A stretch of 64,000 nt of DNA from Cumulibacter sp047975195 (GTDB taxonomy: Bacteria; Actinomycetota; Actinomycetes; Mycobacteriales; Antricoccaceae): assembly GCA_047975195.1 (NCBI GenBank), contig JBKEDB010000027.1, forward strand, positions 30,171 to 94,170, in the 5' to 3' direction. The position numbers and the translations under genes are program-made. Under the pieces are notes generated by a model, which saw only the letters and a list, made by a program, of their open reading frames with translations, did not search any database and had not been told where the DNA came from. Below, one piece after another: positions 18,273 to 27,968 of the stretch (its first letter is position 1; each line of letters starts with the position of its first letter).

Positions 18273-18621
18273 GACCGCCGCGACGCAACGCATCGTCCAG
18301 TTCGTCGAACTCGAACTGCGCCGGGCGTACCAGACCTTCGCGGTATGCCGCACGACTGAGCATGTGCGCGGACACCGGCGCCGTCAACGCTTGCGCTATC
18401 GCGACCAGCACCAGCGTGCCGAACGCCGACCAACTGCGCAATGTCAGCGCGAGCCCGACCAAGATCAGCAGCAAGCCCAGCGTTTGGGGCTTCGTGGCAG
18501 CATGCATCCGCATGTACAACGCGTTGAAGCGCACCAAGCCGATTCCCGCGATTAGCGTCAATGCGGCGCCGGCCAGAATCGAAATCGCGCCGAGTACGTC
18601 CAGCAATCCGCTCCAGGACAT
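18265..18621 (-). CDS. mrpG: Na+/H+ antiporter subunit G
   Basis: A 118-residue small membrane subunit with three predicted helices (about 8-28, 42-58, 63-85) and the family pattern GLVRFNALYMRMHAATKPQTLG. MrpG is a part of the Mrp (Mnh/Sha) antiporter, which exports Na+ in exchange for protons. ATG 18621 is chosen instead of an upstream in-frame start because it is immediately after the mrpF stop codon. The C-terminal 30 residues are acidic and hydrophilic. It is the last gene of the minus-strand operon. Confidence 0.88.
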   Translation of the reverse strand: MSWSGLLDVLGAISILAGAALTLIAGIGLVRFNALYMRMHAATKPQTLGLLLILVGLALTLRSWSAFGTLVLVAIAQALTAPVSAHMLSRAAYREGLVRPAQFEFDELDDALRRGGRR

Positions 18622-18622
18622 C

Positions 18623-18892
18623 TCAGCGCTCCCGTCCTCGTCGGTCGACCAAGAATCGCGCGACCGATACCGCACCGACGAAACCGACCAGGGCGAGCGC
18701 TAACAAGATCGGCAGAGCCGAAGACGTGTCCGAATGCGTGATAGCCAGCGCGACACCACCGATCAAAGTCACCACGATGACGTCGGAGGCGAGAATCCGG
18801 TCTACGTTGGACGGCCCGCGAAGCAGCCGCCCGATTGCCAGCAGTACCGCGAGAACCAGCATCGCGGCGGCGACGATATGTACGACAGTCAT
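18623..18892 (-). CDS. mrpF: Na+/H+ antiporter subunit F
   Basis: An 89-residue three-helix membrane protein with the MrpF pattern RLLRGPSNVDRILASDVIVV after the first helix, ending in a basic tail. The start overlaps the mrpE stop by four bases, so translation is coupled within the operon. It is a structural subunit of the Mrp complex. Confidence 0.88.
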   Translation of the reverse strand: MTVVHIVAAAMLVLAVLLAIGRLLRGPSNVDRILASDVIVVTLIGGVALAITHSDTSSALPILLALALVGFVGAVSVARFLVDRRGRER

Positions 18893-19470
18893 CCGGTATC
18901 CCCTTCCACCCGCTCGATTTCTTCGGGAGTCCCGATCGCCAACACCAGGCGTCGCTCTAGATCGAGGATCGCTGACCGGCGCTGCTCAAGCGTTCTTTCG
19001 TCGACAGCGTCGACGTCGTGCACATACAGCGTTCCAGCCGATCGGCGCACCTCAATGACGACCGAACCCGGCACCAGCACCGTCATCACGGCGACCAGGG
19101 TGAGGTACAGGTCCGATCGGGTACGCAACTTGACCTCGATGATCGAGCCCCGTGGGGGCGGAGCCGGACGCAAGGCCATCGCCGCGACGTGCATAGACGC
19201 CACGACGATCGACCACATGAAACTCACCACGAGCGCGATCACTCGCAACGGCCGCGGCCGGCCGTAGTACTCGATCGATGGCAACGGGAACACCACGGTG
19301 ACCACGACGCCGATCAGTAACCCATTGATCGTGTTGCCCCAACTGAGCTTGTCCCACATCAGGATCCATACCAGCGCAACCGCAATGACCGTGCGCGGCT
19401 GGAAGCCCGGTCGCCGGCTGAGTCCGACTCGGCTCATGCGCGGGGGTAGCCGCGGCGGGCGGACCATCAC
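18889..19470 (-). CDS. mrpE: Na+/H+ antiporter subunit E
   Basis: A 193-residue MrpE subunit: a basic N-terminal extension, two predicted hydrophobic stretches near 27-65 and another near 75-100, then a soluble C-terminal domain with VKLRTRSDLYLTLVAVMTVLVPGSVVIEV and TLYVHDVDA, typical of the family. The start overlaps the mrpD stop codon. It acts in the membrane as a part of the multi-subunit antiporter. Confidence 0.87.
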   Translation of the reverse strand: MMVRPPRLPPRMSRVGLSRRPGFQPRTVIAVALVWILMWDKLSWGNTINGLLIGVVVTVVFPLPSIEYYGRPRPLRVIALVVSFMWSIVVASMHVAAMALRPAPPPRGSIIEVKLRTRSDLYLTLVAVMTVLVPGSVVIEVRRSAGTLYVHDVDAVDERTLEQRRSAILDLERRLVLAIGTPEEIERVEGDTG

Positions 19471-21074
19471 TTCACCCCCGGCGGAAGCACGGCATCGATG
19501 TACGGTGCCCGCAGAATCATGTCGCGAGCGGCGTCGTCGGTGTAGCCGAATAACGGCCCGGCACCAATGGTGATCGCCAAACTCACCGCCGTCATCGCCG
19601 CCGTCGCAACCAACATCGAGACCGGCAACGCCTTACTGCGTGAAGTATCGGTGGCCAACTCGACATCGAACTCGAGTTCGTGCCCTTCACGCTGAGCAGC
19701 CGCTTCCGGGTCGATATCCGGCCGAGCAGCCATCGCGGACGCCGTCGTCTCACTGGGCGAGCGCCAGAACGCGGCACCCCAGACTTTAGCCATCACGTAT
19801 AGCGTGAGCAGGCTGGTCGCGAGAGCGCCCGCGACCAGCACGTAGGCCATCGGTGTGCCGAGATCGACGCCCGCCTGCAGCAGACCTGTCTTGGCGATGA
19901 ATCCCGATAACGGCGGGATTCCGCCCAGGTTCATCGCGCCGACGAAGAACAAGACAGCCAACACCGGCGAAATCGCCGCCAGGCCACCGAGCGCGCCCAG
20001 TGACGTCGATCCGCTGACCCGATCAATCAGTCCGGTCACCAAGAACAGTGCGGTTTGGATGGTGATGTGGTGTACGACGTAAAACACGGCGCCCGACAGT
20101 CCAGCCTGATCGGCCAGCGCGATGCCGAACAACATGTAGCCAATGTGGCTGACCAGGGTGAAGGACAAGATTCGCTTGATGCCGGTCTGACTGACCGCGC
20201 CCAGAATGCCGATCAGCATCGTCAACAGAGCGACCCACATCAACACGTCCTGCAGCGGTGAATCCGGGAACAGCAGCGTTTGCGTGCGGATCATCGCGTA
20301 TACGCCGACTTTCGTCAGCAGTCCGGCGAACACGGCGGTGACGGGCGCAGGCGCGGTGGGGTAACTGTCCGGCAGCCAAGCGGACATCGGGAACACCGCG
20401 GCCTTGATCCCGAACACGGTCAGCAGGAGCAACTGCAGGACCAAGGCGACCCCGCTGTCGATCTCCGGTAATCGTTTCGCGAGCTGCGCGAGGTTGACCG
20501 TGCCGACGGCGGCGTACACCGCGGCGATCGCCACCAGAAACAGGAACGACGAGACCAGGCTGACCACGACGTACGTCGTCCCGGCCCGGATCCGCGGACC
20601 CAGACCGCCCAGGGTCAGTAGAACGTACGAGGCGAACAGGAGGATTTCGAACCCGACGAACAAGTTGAACAGGTCCCCGGCCAGGAACGCGTTCGCGACG
20701 CCGGCGCTGAGCACCAGGAACGTCGGGAAGTACACCGTCAGCGGCGTTTCCTCGTCACCGTCCGCGACACCCTGACCGATCGAAAAGATCAGCACGACGA
20801 ACGTGACGATCGAGGAGACCATCAGCATCAACGCCGCGAGCCGGTCGGCGACCAGGGAGATACCTAGCGGTTCCTCCCACCCGCCGATCCATAGGGTCAG
20901 CGGGCCGGACGTGTCGGCGATATACATCAGGACGCCTGCGACAACGACGGTCAACGCCAGCACCGTGAGGCTGATGATGCGCTGCAGGTGTACCGATCGG
21001 CGGAAGACCAAGGTGAGCGCGGCTCCGAACAGGGGCAGCAGCACCGGCATGGGCACGAGCCAGGTCATGGTCAT
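19467..21074 (-). CDS. mrpD: Na+/H+ antiporter subunit D
   Basis: A 535-residue polytopic protein of the proton-translocating NuoN/NuoM-like family, with some 14 predicted helices. Family features include the conserved Glu in the fifth-helix region (LFVGFEILLFASYVLL), the KAAVFPMSAWLPDSYPTAP block with its conserved Lys and Pro, and TKVGVYAMIR. A hydrophilic insert rich in Glu follows about residue 430. Translation is coupled to mrpC by overlap. With MrpA it forms the ion-translocating core. Confidence 0.9.
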   Translation of the reverse strand: MTMTWLVPMPVLLPLFGAALTLVFRRSVHLQRIISLTVLALTVVVAGVLMYIADTSGPLTLWIGGWEEPLGISLVADRLAALMLMVSSIVTFVVLIFSIGQGVADGDEETPLTVYFPTFLVLSAGVANAFLAGDLFNLFVGFEILLFASYVLLTLGGLGPRIRAGTTYVVVSLVSSFLFLVAIAAVYAAVGTVNLAQLAKRLPEIDSGVALVLQLLLLTVFGIKAAVFPMSAWLPDSYPTAPAPVTAVFAGLLTKVGVYAMIRTQTLLFPDSPLQDVLMWVALLTMLIGILGAVSQTGIKRILSFTLVSHIGYMLFGIALADQAGLSGAVFYVVHHITIQTALFLVTGLIDRVSGSTSLGALGGLAAISPVLAVLFFVGAMNLGGIPPLSGFIAKTGLLQAGVDLGTPMAYVLVAGALATSLLTLYVMAKVWGAAFWRSPSETTASAMAARPDIDPEAAAQREGHELEFDVELATDTSRSKALPVSMLVATAAMTAVSLAITIGAGPLFGYTDDAARDMILRAPYIDAVLPPGVK

Positions 21075-21703
21075 CGGCTCGCTCCATCCGCACCTGGCTC
21101 AGCGCCGGGGCCCGCACCGTCGCGATCACCGGGCGATTTCTTGCCCTCAGTATCTTCCGGGTATGCACCACCGACGTCGGACTCGATCGCGGCGTTGAGC
21201 GCGACGGCCTCGGCCCGCGCGCGCTCCTCCGCCTCTCGGGCCTCGGCCTCCTCGGGGTCTTCCTCCGCCTCGGTCGTGGAGGTCACATCGGCGTCGTACG
21301 ACTCGGACGGTTGATCGCGTTCGGCCAGACGCAAAATCAACGCATCCTCAAGGTCATCGGGGACGTCGTCGCTACCGGTCAGCCGCCAGTATCGGTAGGC
21401 CAGCGCCATCATGAACGCGACCGTCGCTAGCGAAATCACGATCGCGGTCAGTACAAGCGCCTCCGGTAACGGATCGCTCATTTCCTCCGGCGGACGCTCA
21501 CCCAGCAGCGGCGCACCGCGGGCTTTGCCCATCACGACCAGGTACAGCCCGGCGACACCGTTGCTCATCAACACGATGCCCAGCAGCACACGGGTCAGCG
21601 AGCGCTCCAGCAGCAGGTACACGCCTGCCGCGACCAGAACGGACGCGACCACGATCAGGGTGATGTTGGGCTGCAAATTCGCGTCGGCGGCAATTGGTGT
21701 CAT
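21071..21703 (-). CDS. mrpC: Na+/H+ antiporter subunit C with long acidic tail
   Basis: A 210-residue NuoK-like subunit. The first 115 residues hold three helices with the family blocks LLLERSLTRVLLGIVLMSNGVAGLYL and DPLPEALVLTAIVISLATVAFMMALAYR. The remaining 90 residues are highly charged and probably disordered, with Glu/Ala-rich stretches and a Gly/Asp-rich end; this tail makes the protein much longer than MrpC of Bacillus (about 110 residues). Similar extensions are seen in actinobacteria. It overlaps mrpA and mrpD by four bases at each side. Confidence 0.88.
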   Translation of the reverse strand: MTPIAADANLQPNITLIVVASVLVAAGVYLLLERSLTRVLLGIVLMSNGVAGLYLVVMGKARGAPLLGERPPEEMSDPLPEALVLTAIVISLATVAFMMALAYRYWRLTGSDDVPDDLEDALILRLAERDQPSESYDADVTSTTEAEEDPEEAEAREAEERARAEAVALNAAIESDVGGAYPEDTEGKKSPGDRDGAGPGAEPGADGASR

Positions 21704-24513
21704 GAAACCACCTCATGCTGTCGGTCCACGCCGCTGCCGAGGCTGCGCGCGATATCCAGGATGAGCCCGACAACGATCAGGTAGACGCCCACGTCGAAGA
21801 ACAACGCCGTCACCAGGTGTACATCGCCCCAGATCGGCAGGTGGAAGTCGATCACCGTCGACTCCAGTACGGCACCCCCGAAGGCCAGTGGCGCGAACGC
21901 GGCGCCGGTGACCACCAGCAACCCGAGGCCAACCAGCAGGCCGGCGTCAATCGGCGCAGCGGCGTCGAGTTCGTAGCGCCCACCGGCCAGGTACCGCACG
22001 AGCAGCGCAAGCCCACATACCAGTCCGCCGGCGAACCCACCGCCAGGTTGGTTATGCCCCACGAACAGCAGGTACAACGAAAAGGCGACGATCGTATGGA
22101 ACAGCAACCGGGTGATGACCTCGAACATTACCGAGCGACGCTCAGTCTGCACCGACGTCGCCGACCGGAGCCATCCGGAACTGGTGGATCGGCCCCGCGA
22201 TTCGCTGGAGGGACGGGTAATGAGCGTGTTTCGGGTGCGCACGAACACCAGGCTGGCGACACCGGTGGCGGCCACGACGAGCACCGAGACCTCACCGAGG
22301 GTGTCCCAGGCTCGGATGTCGACGAGCGTCACGTTCACGACGTTCTTGCCGTGACCGAACTCGTAGGCCGCCTCGGGGAAAAGGTTCGAAATCGGGTTGT
22401 GGATCCGCGCTCCGGTGGCGACGAGGGTCACGATCGCCACCGTTAACCCCACGCCGATCGCCAGCAGCAGGCGCCAGAACCGGCTCGCCCGTAACGGGCG
22501 GCGACGGAACTCCCGCGGCAGCCGCCGCAGCACCAGCACGAACACCGCGATCGACACGGTCTCCACCAGCATCTGGGTCAGCGCGACGTCCGGCGCGCCG
22601 TGCAACAGGAATAACAGCGACAGTCCGTAGCCGGTGATGCCGACGAGGATGACCGTCTTCAGTCGTGTCGAGGACCGCATCGCCAGAATGGCCGCGGCAA
22701 TCATCATCGCACCGATACCGGCCTGCGCCGGGGTATCCCATAGGACAGGGTCGAGCGCGGGAATGTTCAGCAGTCCGGCTACACCGGCTCCCGCCACGGC
22801 CACGCACAAGATGGTGGCCAGATACGTCGGCAACGAGCCGCGCTGCGAGATGGCGGTGGTCTCAACCGCGAATCGCTCCAGCGTGCGGATGCCGAAGTTG
22901 TAGCTGCGTTCGCCGTCCACCAGCGCCGGAACCTTCGCCTGAGCCCGGCCGACCGCCCTCCGCTGCCAGAACAGCACACCGCCGACCGCAAGCGACATCA
23001 GCGACATGATCAGGGCAGGGGTAATGCCGTGCCATAGCGCGAGCCCACTGGAGGGTTCACCGATCGGGATAGACGCGGCGTACGGCGCGATGACATCACT
23101 CAGCGGTCCGCCTAGGAACCCGACGGCTAGGCTGGCGATAGCGAGAGTTACCGGCGCGATCAGGAAGGCTGGCGACATCCGCTCGATCTCGTTGGGCTCA
23201 ACGCTGGCTTTGGGCGCGAACGCCCCCCACAAGAACCGCAGCGTGTAGGCGACGGTCAGCGCGGAGCCGGTGACCAAGGTGATGATCAGCAGCCATCGCC
23301 CGGTCTCCCCGAGCACCTCCCCTCCGTCGTACACCGCCTCAAACGCAGACTCTTTGGCCACGAATCCGGCGAGCGGGATGATGCCGGCCATCGACATGCC
23401 GGCGAGCGCGGCAGCGCCGACCAGCACAGGCATTCGGCGATGTAGACCAGTGAGCTCACGCAAATCACGAGTACCGCAACGTCGGTCGATGACACCCACC
23501 GTCAGAAACAGGGTCGACTTGAACAGGGCATGGCTGATGACCAGCGCAACAGCCGCGAGCCCGGCCGCCTGTGTGCCGATTCCGGCCATCGTGGTCAAGA
23601 ATCCCAGTTGACTGACAGTGCCGTAGGCAAGCAGCAGTTTGATGTCGTGCTGCCGCAGAGCGCGCCAGCCACCCACGAGCATGGTGAACCCACCGAGGAC
23701 GACGGTAAGCGGCCGCCAACCCGGCGATTCGCCGAAAATCGGCGCGAGCACGGCGATCAGGTAGATCCCTGCCTTGACCATCGCTGCGGCATGCAAGTAT
23801 GCGCTCACCGGCGTGGGCGCGGCCATCGCGCCCGGTAGCCAGAAGTGGAACGGTATCTGCGCCGACTTCGAAAGGGCGCCGACCAACAGCAGCAACGCCG
23901 CGACCGTCATGTCGCTACTCATCGGTGGCGGCGCGGCCAGCAGATCGCTGATCCGATAACTTGCGCTTTCGCCGATCATGATGATCCCGGCCAGCATGGC
24001 CAGGCCGCCGAAGGTGGTAACGAGGAGAGCCTGCATCGCGGCGCGCCGGTTCGCCGAGCGAACTGGGTTGTGCCCCACAAGTAAATAGGAGAAGACCGTG
24101 GTCAGTTCCCAGAAGATGTACATCATGATCAGGTCGTCGCTGAGGACGAGCCCGAGCATCGCGCCGGCGAACAGCGTGAAGACCGCACCGAACCGCCACA
24201 CCGTCGCATCTGCGGGGCGGAAGTACCAGCCACAGTAGAACAAGATCAGCGCACCGACCCCGGTGACCAGCATTGCGAGAACCCACTGCAAACTGCCGAT
24301 TCGCAACGCGAGTTGGACCTCCAGCGAGGGAATCCACTCAACGGTCTGAGTGATTACCCGGCCGTCGGCGACCGTTGCCGCTTTCGTCACCAGCCACCCG
24401 AAGGCGTACGCCGGGACGAGGGCGAGCACCAGGAATGCGCGACGGCCAAGCCACGCGGCCACCAGCGGCGCAATCAGACCCGCCACAAGATGCAACAGCA
24501 GCAGGACTGACAA
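21700..24513 (-). CDS. mrpA: Na+/H+ antiporter subunit A fused to subunit B
   Basis: A 937-residue fusion. The N-terminal 780 residues are MrpA (NuoL-like), with DDLIMMYIFWELTTVFSYLLVGHN, the KSAQIPFHFWLPGAMAAPTPVSAYLHAAAMVKAG signature region and HALFKSTLFLTVGVIDRR. The C-terminal 140 residues (from about MFEVITRLLFHT) are MrpB, with FVGHNQPGGGFAGGL. AB fusion is usual in several actinobacteria and explains the lack of a separate mrpB. The apparent start is TTG at 24513, with no better in-frame start nearby. It is the first gene of the six-gene operon; a promoter should lie in the 130-base gap before it. The complex supports Na+ and pH homeostasis. Confidence 0.9.
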   Translation of the reverse strand: MSVLLLLHLVAGLIAPLVAAWLGRRAFLVLALVPAYAFGWLVTKAATVADGRVITQTVEWIPSLEVQLALRIGSLQWVLAMLVTGVGALILFYCGWYFRPADATVWRFGAVFTLFAGAMLGLVLSDDLIMMYIFWELTTVFSYLLVGHNPVRSANRRAAMQALLVTTFGGLAMLAGIIMIGESASYRISDLLAAPPPMSSDMTVAALLLLVGALSKSAQIPFHFWLPGAMAAPTPVSAYLHAAAMVKAGIYLIAVLAPIFGESPGWRPLTVVLGGFTMLVGGWRALRQHDIKLLLAYGTVSQLGFLTTMAGIGTQAAGLAAVALVISHALFKSTLFLTVGVIDRRCGTRDLRELTGLHRRMPVLVGAAALAGMSMAGIIPLAGFVAKESAFEAVYDGGEVLGETGRWLLIITLVTGSALTVAYTLRFLWGAFAPKASVEPNEIERMSPAFLIAPVTLAIASLAVGFLGGPLSDVIAPYAASIPIGEPSSGLALWHGITPALIMSLMSLAVGGVLFWQRRAVGRAQAKVPALVDGERSYNFGIRTLERFAVETTAISQRGSLPTYLATILCVAVAGAGVAGLLNIPALDPVLWDTPAQAGIGAMMIAAAILAMRSSTRLKTVILVGITGYGLSLLFLLHGAPDVALTQMLVETVSIAVFVLVLRRLPREFRRRPLRASRFWRLLLAIGVGLTVAIVTLVATGARIHNPISNLFPEAAYEFGHGKNVVNVTLVDIRAWDTLGEVSVLVVAATGVASLVFVRTRNTLITRPSSESRGRSTSSGWLRSATSVQTERRSVMFEVITRLLFHTIVAFSLYLLFVGHNQPGGGFAGGLVCGLALLVRYLAGGRYELDAAAPIDAGLLVGLGLLVVTGAAFAPLAFGGAVLESTVIDFHLPIWGDVHLVTALFFDVGVYLIVVGLILDIARSLGSGVDRQHEVVS

Positions 24514-24648
24514 GCTGGGACCTCTCGCGCAGGTGGGGTCGGTTACGTCACCCTACCTGGTTTTCGATCCGCCTCATGCGGTTGTCACATGCGAGCGTAG
24601 CCGTACTCCAGGTATACCGGCGATCGCGAGTTTCAGATTTGTCGGCGA

Positions 24649-25083
24649 CTACTCCTTGGGGTGCCGCGTGACAACGACCGGGCACGCGGAATGTGAGACG
24701 ACGTGCTGGCTGACTGATCCGAGGACGAGTCCGGCGAAGCCACCGTGCCCGCGCGAGCCGACCACGATCAGATCCGCGCTATGGGTGGCTTCGGTGAGCA
24801 CGTATGACGGATGTCCCTGTTCGATGACCCGCTCGACGTTCCCGACGTTTTCGCCAAGGGCTTCGGTCAGGGCCTCGGTCTGCGCCTGTTCAGCGTTGGC
24901 GCGCCAATCCACAGCATCCTCGCCACCGAATGCGACGCCGTACGAGGCCGGGATCGACCAGGAAGTGACTGCGATAAGCGCGCTACCGGTCAATTCGGCC
25001 TGCTGCGCGGCCCATCTGATCGCGGCGATCGATGCCGGCGATCCGTCGACACCCACCAGAATCCGACCCGTGCGCTCGCTCAT
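24649..25083 (-). CDS. Universal stress protein (UspA family)
   Basis: A 144-residue UspA-domain protein. It has the N-terminal ILVGVDGSPAS and the ATP-binding signature GSRGHGGFAGLVLGSVSQHVVSHSACPVVV (the G-x2-G-x9-G-S pattern), so it probably binds ATP. An in-frame ATG two codons upstream (25089) sits too close to the GGGAGG ribosome-binding site, which favours 25083. It lies just upstream of the Mrp operon on the same strand with a gap of 135 bases and may share its stress-related regulation. The stress that it answers cannot be told from sequence. Confidence 0.9.
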   Translation of the reverse strand: MSERTGRILVGVDGSPASIAAIRWAAQQAELTGSALIAVTSWSIPASYGVAFGGEDAVDWRANAEQAQTEALTEALGENVGNVERVIEQGHPSYVLTEATHSADLIVVGSRGHGGFAGLVLGSVSQHVVSHSACPVVVTRHPKE

Positions 25084-25201
25084 GTCCATTCCTCCCAGAG
25101 GTTTCGCGTTGCCATCAGCGTACTCATCCGGGCTGTTTCGTTGGGAGGGCCACTATTGACCGGTCTCGCCTCGCTGCACGGGTTCAGGCAAAGTAGTCAC
25201 C

Positions 25202-26587
25202 GTGAGACGTATGGATTGGTTGAACCGGGCGGTCGTGGCGATCCGACCCAAGGGGCCCACCGATAACCGCACTGCCGCATTCGATTCGTTTGAGCGCACC
25301 TATTCTCGCCGTGTTGTCGATCTGGCGATGCGCGTCGCCGAAACGATGCTGACCGTCGGGGCATCGGTGGACAGCGGCACGGTCACGGCGCTACAGATTG
25401 TGAAGGCGTATGGCGTTACGCCAGTGCACGTGGACGTCACATATACCTCCATCACGGTCTCGTATCACCGCGATATCGACGAGGACCCGCTTACCCTCAG
25501 CCGCGTCCTGCGAGCGCGCACCACCGATTACACCCGGCTACAGCGACTTGAGGAACTCATCGAACAGATCAATGCCGGGCTCGACGTCGATGAAGCACGC
25601 CGTCGGTACATCGAGATCACCAGCGCTCCGCACCCCTACCGTCGAGCCTTCGTCACGATCGCCAACGGTGTCCTTGGCGCGGGCGCCAGCCTGCTGCTCG
25701 GCGGATCGTGGTTCATCTCAGTGCTGGCATTATGCACCGGCGCGCTGGTCGTGATCGTGCAGCATGAGTTGAGCAGACGCCTGCTGCCGGCCTTCTTCAT
25801 CCAGGCAGTCGGCGCATTTGTCGCCACCATGATCGCGATGGCTGCCATTACGTTGAGCCAGCATGTGGACTGGGTAGGTGAAGTGCGGCCGTCGATCATC
25901 GTCTCGGCGGCCATCGTCATGCTGTTCGCGGGCATGGCTGTGGTCGGCGCGGCACAAGACGCCATCGACGGGTTCTACCTGACTGCCGGTGCGCGAATCT
26001 TCGAAGTCGTTCTGCTCACCCTCGGCATCGTCTTCGGCATCGCAGTCGGACTCACCCTCGCCTCCGCGATCGGTTACGGGTTCGCGCTGCCTACGGGCCC
26101 ACCGCCGATCCCGCACGCTGGCCAGCAATTACTTGGCGCCGCGCTCATCGCGGTCGGCTACACGCTTTCGGCGTACGGCCGGGGGCGCACCCTGCTGCTG
26201 GGGACCGGTATCGCGCTGATCGCCTACTTGGCGTACCTGACCATGCGGTGGGTCGGGCTAGAGATCGCGCCTTCCTGCGCCGTCGGTGCGCTGACCGCCA
26301 GTTTCCTGTCGATCCTGGTCGCGCGCAACCTGCACGTTCCGTCGCTGGCCTTAACCACCGCCGGGATCGTGCCGTTCGTGCCGGGTTCGGCGGTGTTCCG
26401 GGGTTTGCAAGAGTTATACGGAGCGGACGGCGACGTGACGCGCATGATCAGCGGCGCCACGACTCTTAGCGGCGCGATCGGCGTCGGGTTGGCGATCGCT
26501 GCCGGCGTCTCATTGGGCGCCTACTTCGGCCGCCCGACTCGCAACACGATCGCGAACGCAGCGCGAAGGCTGCGCGGACCCGCCTGA
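25202..26587 (+). CDS. ThrE-type threonine/serine exporter
   Basis: A 461-residue membrane protein with the ThrE layout: an N-terminal soluble DUF1212-type half (about 20-150) with RVAETMLTVGASVDSGTVTAL, then about ten hydrophobic helices to residue 445. In Corynebacterium, ThrE exports threonine and serine using the proton gradient. The start is GTG 25202; an ATG three codons on (25211) is an alternative. The next gene is threonine dehydratase, so both genes lower intracellular threonine, by export and by breakdown. They are separated by 61 bases and may be co-transcribed. Confidence 0.87.
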   Translation: MRRMDWLNRAVVAIRPKGPTDNRTAAFDSFERTYSRRVVDLAMRVAETMLTVGASVDSGTVTALQIVKAYGVTPVHVDVTYTSITVSYHRDIDEDPLTLSRVLRARTTDYTRLQRLEELIEQINAGLDVDEARRRYIEITSAPHPYRRAFVTIANGVLGAGASLLLGGSWFISVLALCTGALVVIVQHELSRRLLPAFFIQAVGAFVATMIAMAAITLSQHVDWVGEVRPSIIVSAAIVMLFAGMAVVGAAQDAIDGFYLTAGARIFEVVLLTLGIVFGIAVGLTLASAIGYGFALPTGPPPIPHAGQQLLGAALIAVGYTLSAYGRGRTLLLGTGIALIAYLAYLTMRWVGLEIAPSCAVGALTASFLSILVARNLHVPSLALTTAGIVPFVPGSAVFRGLQELYGADGDVTRMISGATTLSGAIGVGLAIAAGVSLGAYFGRPTRNTIANAARRLRGPA

Positions 26588-26648
26588 GTCGCGGAACCAG
26601 CGGGCGGCTGTTTCGCCGCGCGCCGAGCGGCTGCGTAGCATCACTGAG

Positions 26649-27923
26649 GTGAGCGCACCAGCATCGAGTAACCCCCTCCAGGCCCCACCGAGCGCCACAG
26701 ACGTGGCGTACGCCGCAGCTCGGCTCCGCACCGTCGTACGCCAGACACCATTGGAGACGAGCGATCGGCTGAGCGCGGCGCTGGGCGTGCCGGTGCTGCT
26801 CAAGCGCGAAGACATTCAGTTGTGTCGCTCGTACAAGGTGCGCGGTGCCTATAACTTCATCTCGTCGTTGAGCACCGCGGACCGCGAGCGCGGCATCGTA
26901 TGCGCCAGCGCTGGAAACCACGCCCAAGGCGTCGCACTCGCATGCAGCCGACTCGGTATCCGCGGTCAGGTGTTCTTGCCGACCAACACGCCGCGACAGA
27001 AGCGCCGGCGGATCGAACACATCGGCGGCGAGTGGATCACCCCGGTCATCGTCGGTCGGTCGTACGACGAGGCGAACTTGGCGGCACGGGCAGAAAGCGA
27101 ACGCGGTGGAGCCCTGTTCGTGCACCCGTTCGACGCCGCGTTGACGATCGCCGGCCAGGGCACCGTGGGCGTCGAGATCCTTGAGGCGCTACCGGAAGTC
27201 GACACCGTCGTGGTGCCCGTCGGTGGCGCGGGGCTGCTGGCCGGGGTGGCGCTGTGGCTACGCGCCAACCGGCCTGGTGTTCGGATCCTGGGCGTCGAGC
27301 CGGACGGTGCAGCGTCCTTCCAAGCAGCTTTGGATGCCGGCCAGCCGGTCGAATTACCACAAGTCGACACGTTCGTGGATGGTGCTGCGGTAGCGCGCGT
27401 CGGCGATATGTCGTTCGGCATCGCCTCGGAACTGGTCGACGAAATCGTGTCGGTTCCCGAGGGGGCGGTATGCACCGAGATGTTGGAGCTGTACCAGACC
27501 GAGGGCATTATCGCCGAGCCCGCGGGCGCATTGGCCACGACCGCGTTGCGCGGATATCTACAGCGCCGACCGGAGGGCCCCGTGGTATGCATCGTCTCGG
27601 GCGGAAACAACGACGTCTCCCGGTACGCCGACATCCTGGAACGCTCGCTGATCCACGAGGGCCTGCGCCACTATTTCCTGGTCACGTTCCCTCAGGAACC
27701 CGGCGCCTTGCGCGGGTTCCTGACCGATGTTCTCGCCGAGGGCGAAGACATCGTCCTGTTCGAGTACGTGAAGAAGAACAACCGGGAGACCGGACCAGCG
27801 CTGGTCGGCATCGAACTCGATCAGGCCGACCGGCTGCCATCCCTGCTGGAGCGGATCGCGGCCAGCCCGTTGAGCATCGAGCGCATCGAACCCGGCACTC
27901 CACTGTCCGGATTCTTGCTGTAG
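26649..27923 (+). CDS. ilvA: Threonine ammonia-lyase (dehydratase), IlvA type
   Basis: A 424-residue PLP enzyme deaminating threonine to 2-oxobutyrate, the first step to isoleucine. The PLP lysine is Lys63 in SYKVRGAYNF; SAGNHAQG (88-95) and VGGAGLLAGV near 200 bind substrate and phosphate. The C-terminal 80 residues (FLVTFPQEPGALRGFLTDVL and the end block) form the IlvA-type ACT-like regulatory domain, so feedback by isoleucine is likely. The length is close to that of corynebacterial IlvA, shorter than the two-ACT E. coli enzyme. It starts at GTG 26649 after a GAGG-containing leader. Confidence 0.9.
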   Translation: MSAPASSNPLQAPPSATDVAYAAARLRTVVRQTPLETSDRLSAALGVPVLLKREDIQLCRSYKVRGAYNFISSLSTADRERGIVCASAGNHAQGVALACSRLGIRGQVFLPTNTPRQKRRRIEHIGGEWITPVIVGRSYDEANLAARAESERGGALFVHPFDAALTIAGQGTVGVEILEALPEVDTVVVPVGGAGLLAGVALWLRANRPGVRILGVEPDGAASFQAALDAGQPVELPQVDTFVDGAAVARVGDMSFGIASELVDEIVSVPEGAVCTEMLELYQTEGIIAEPAGALATTALRGYLQRRPEGPVVCIVSGGNNDVSRYADILERSLIHEGLRHYFLVTFPQEPGALRGFLTDVLAEGEDIVLFEYVKKNNRETGPALVGIELDQADRLPSLLERIAASPLSIERIEPGTPLSGFLL

Positions 27924-27968
27924 ACGCGATCCTGACACTTCCTGCAGTTTTCGGACTAGCCTGACGAC

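Noticed and set aside
21715..22446. A 243-codon open frame on the plus strand
   Set aside because: It is antisense to the mrpA-mrpB fusion, which is well supported; its product is rich in Arg, His and Gln as expected of a shadow frame in GC-rich DNA.
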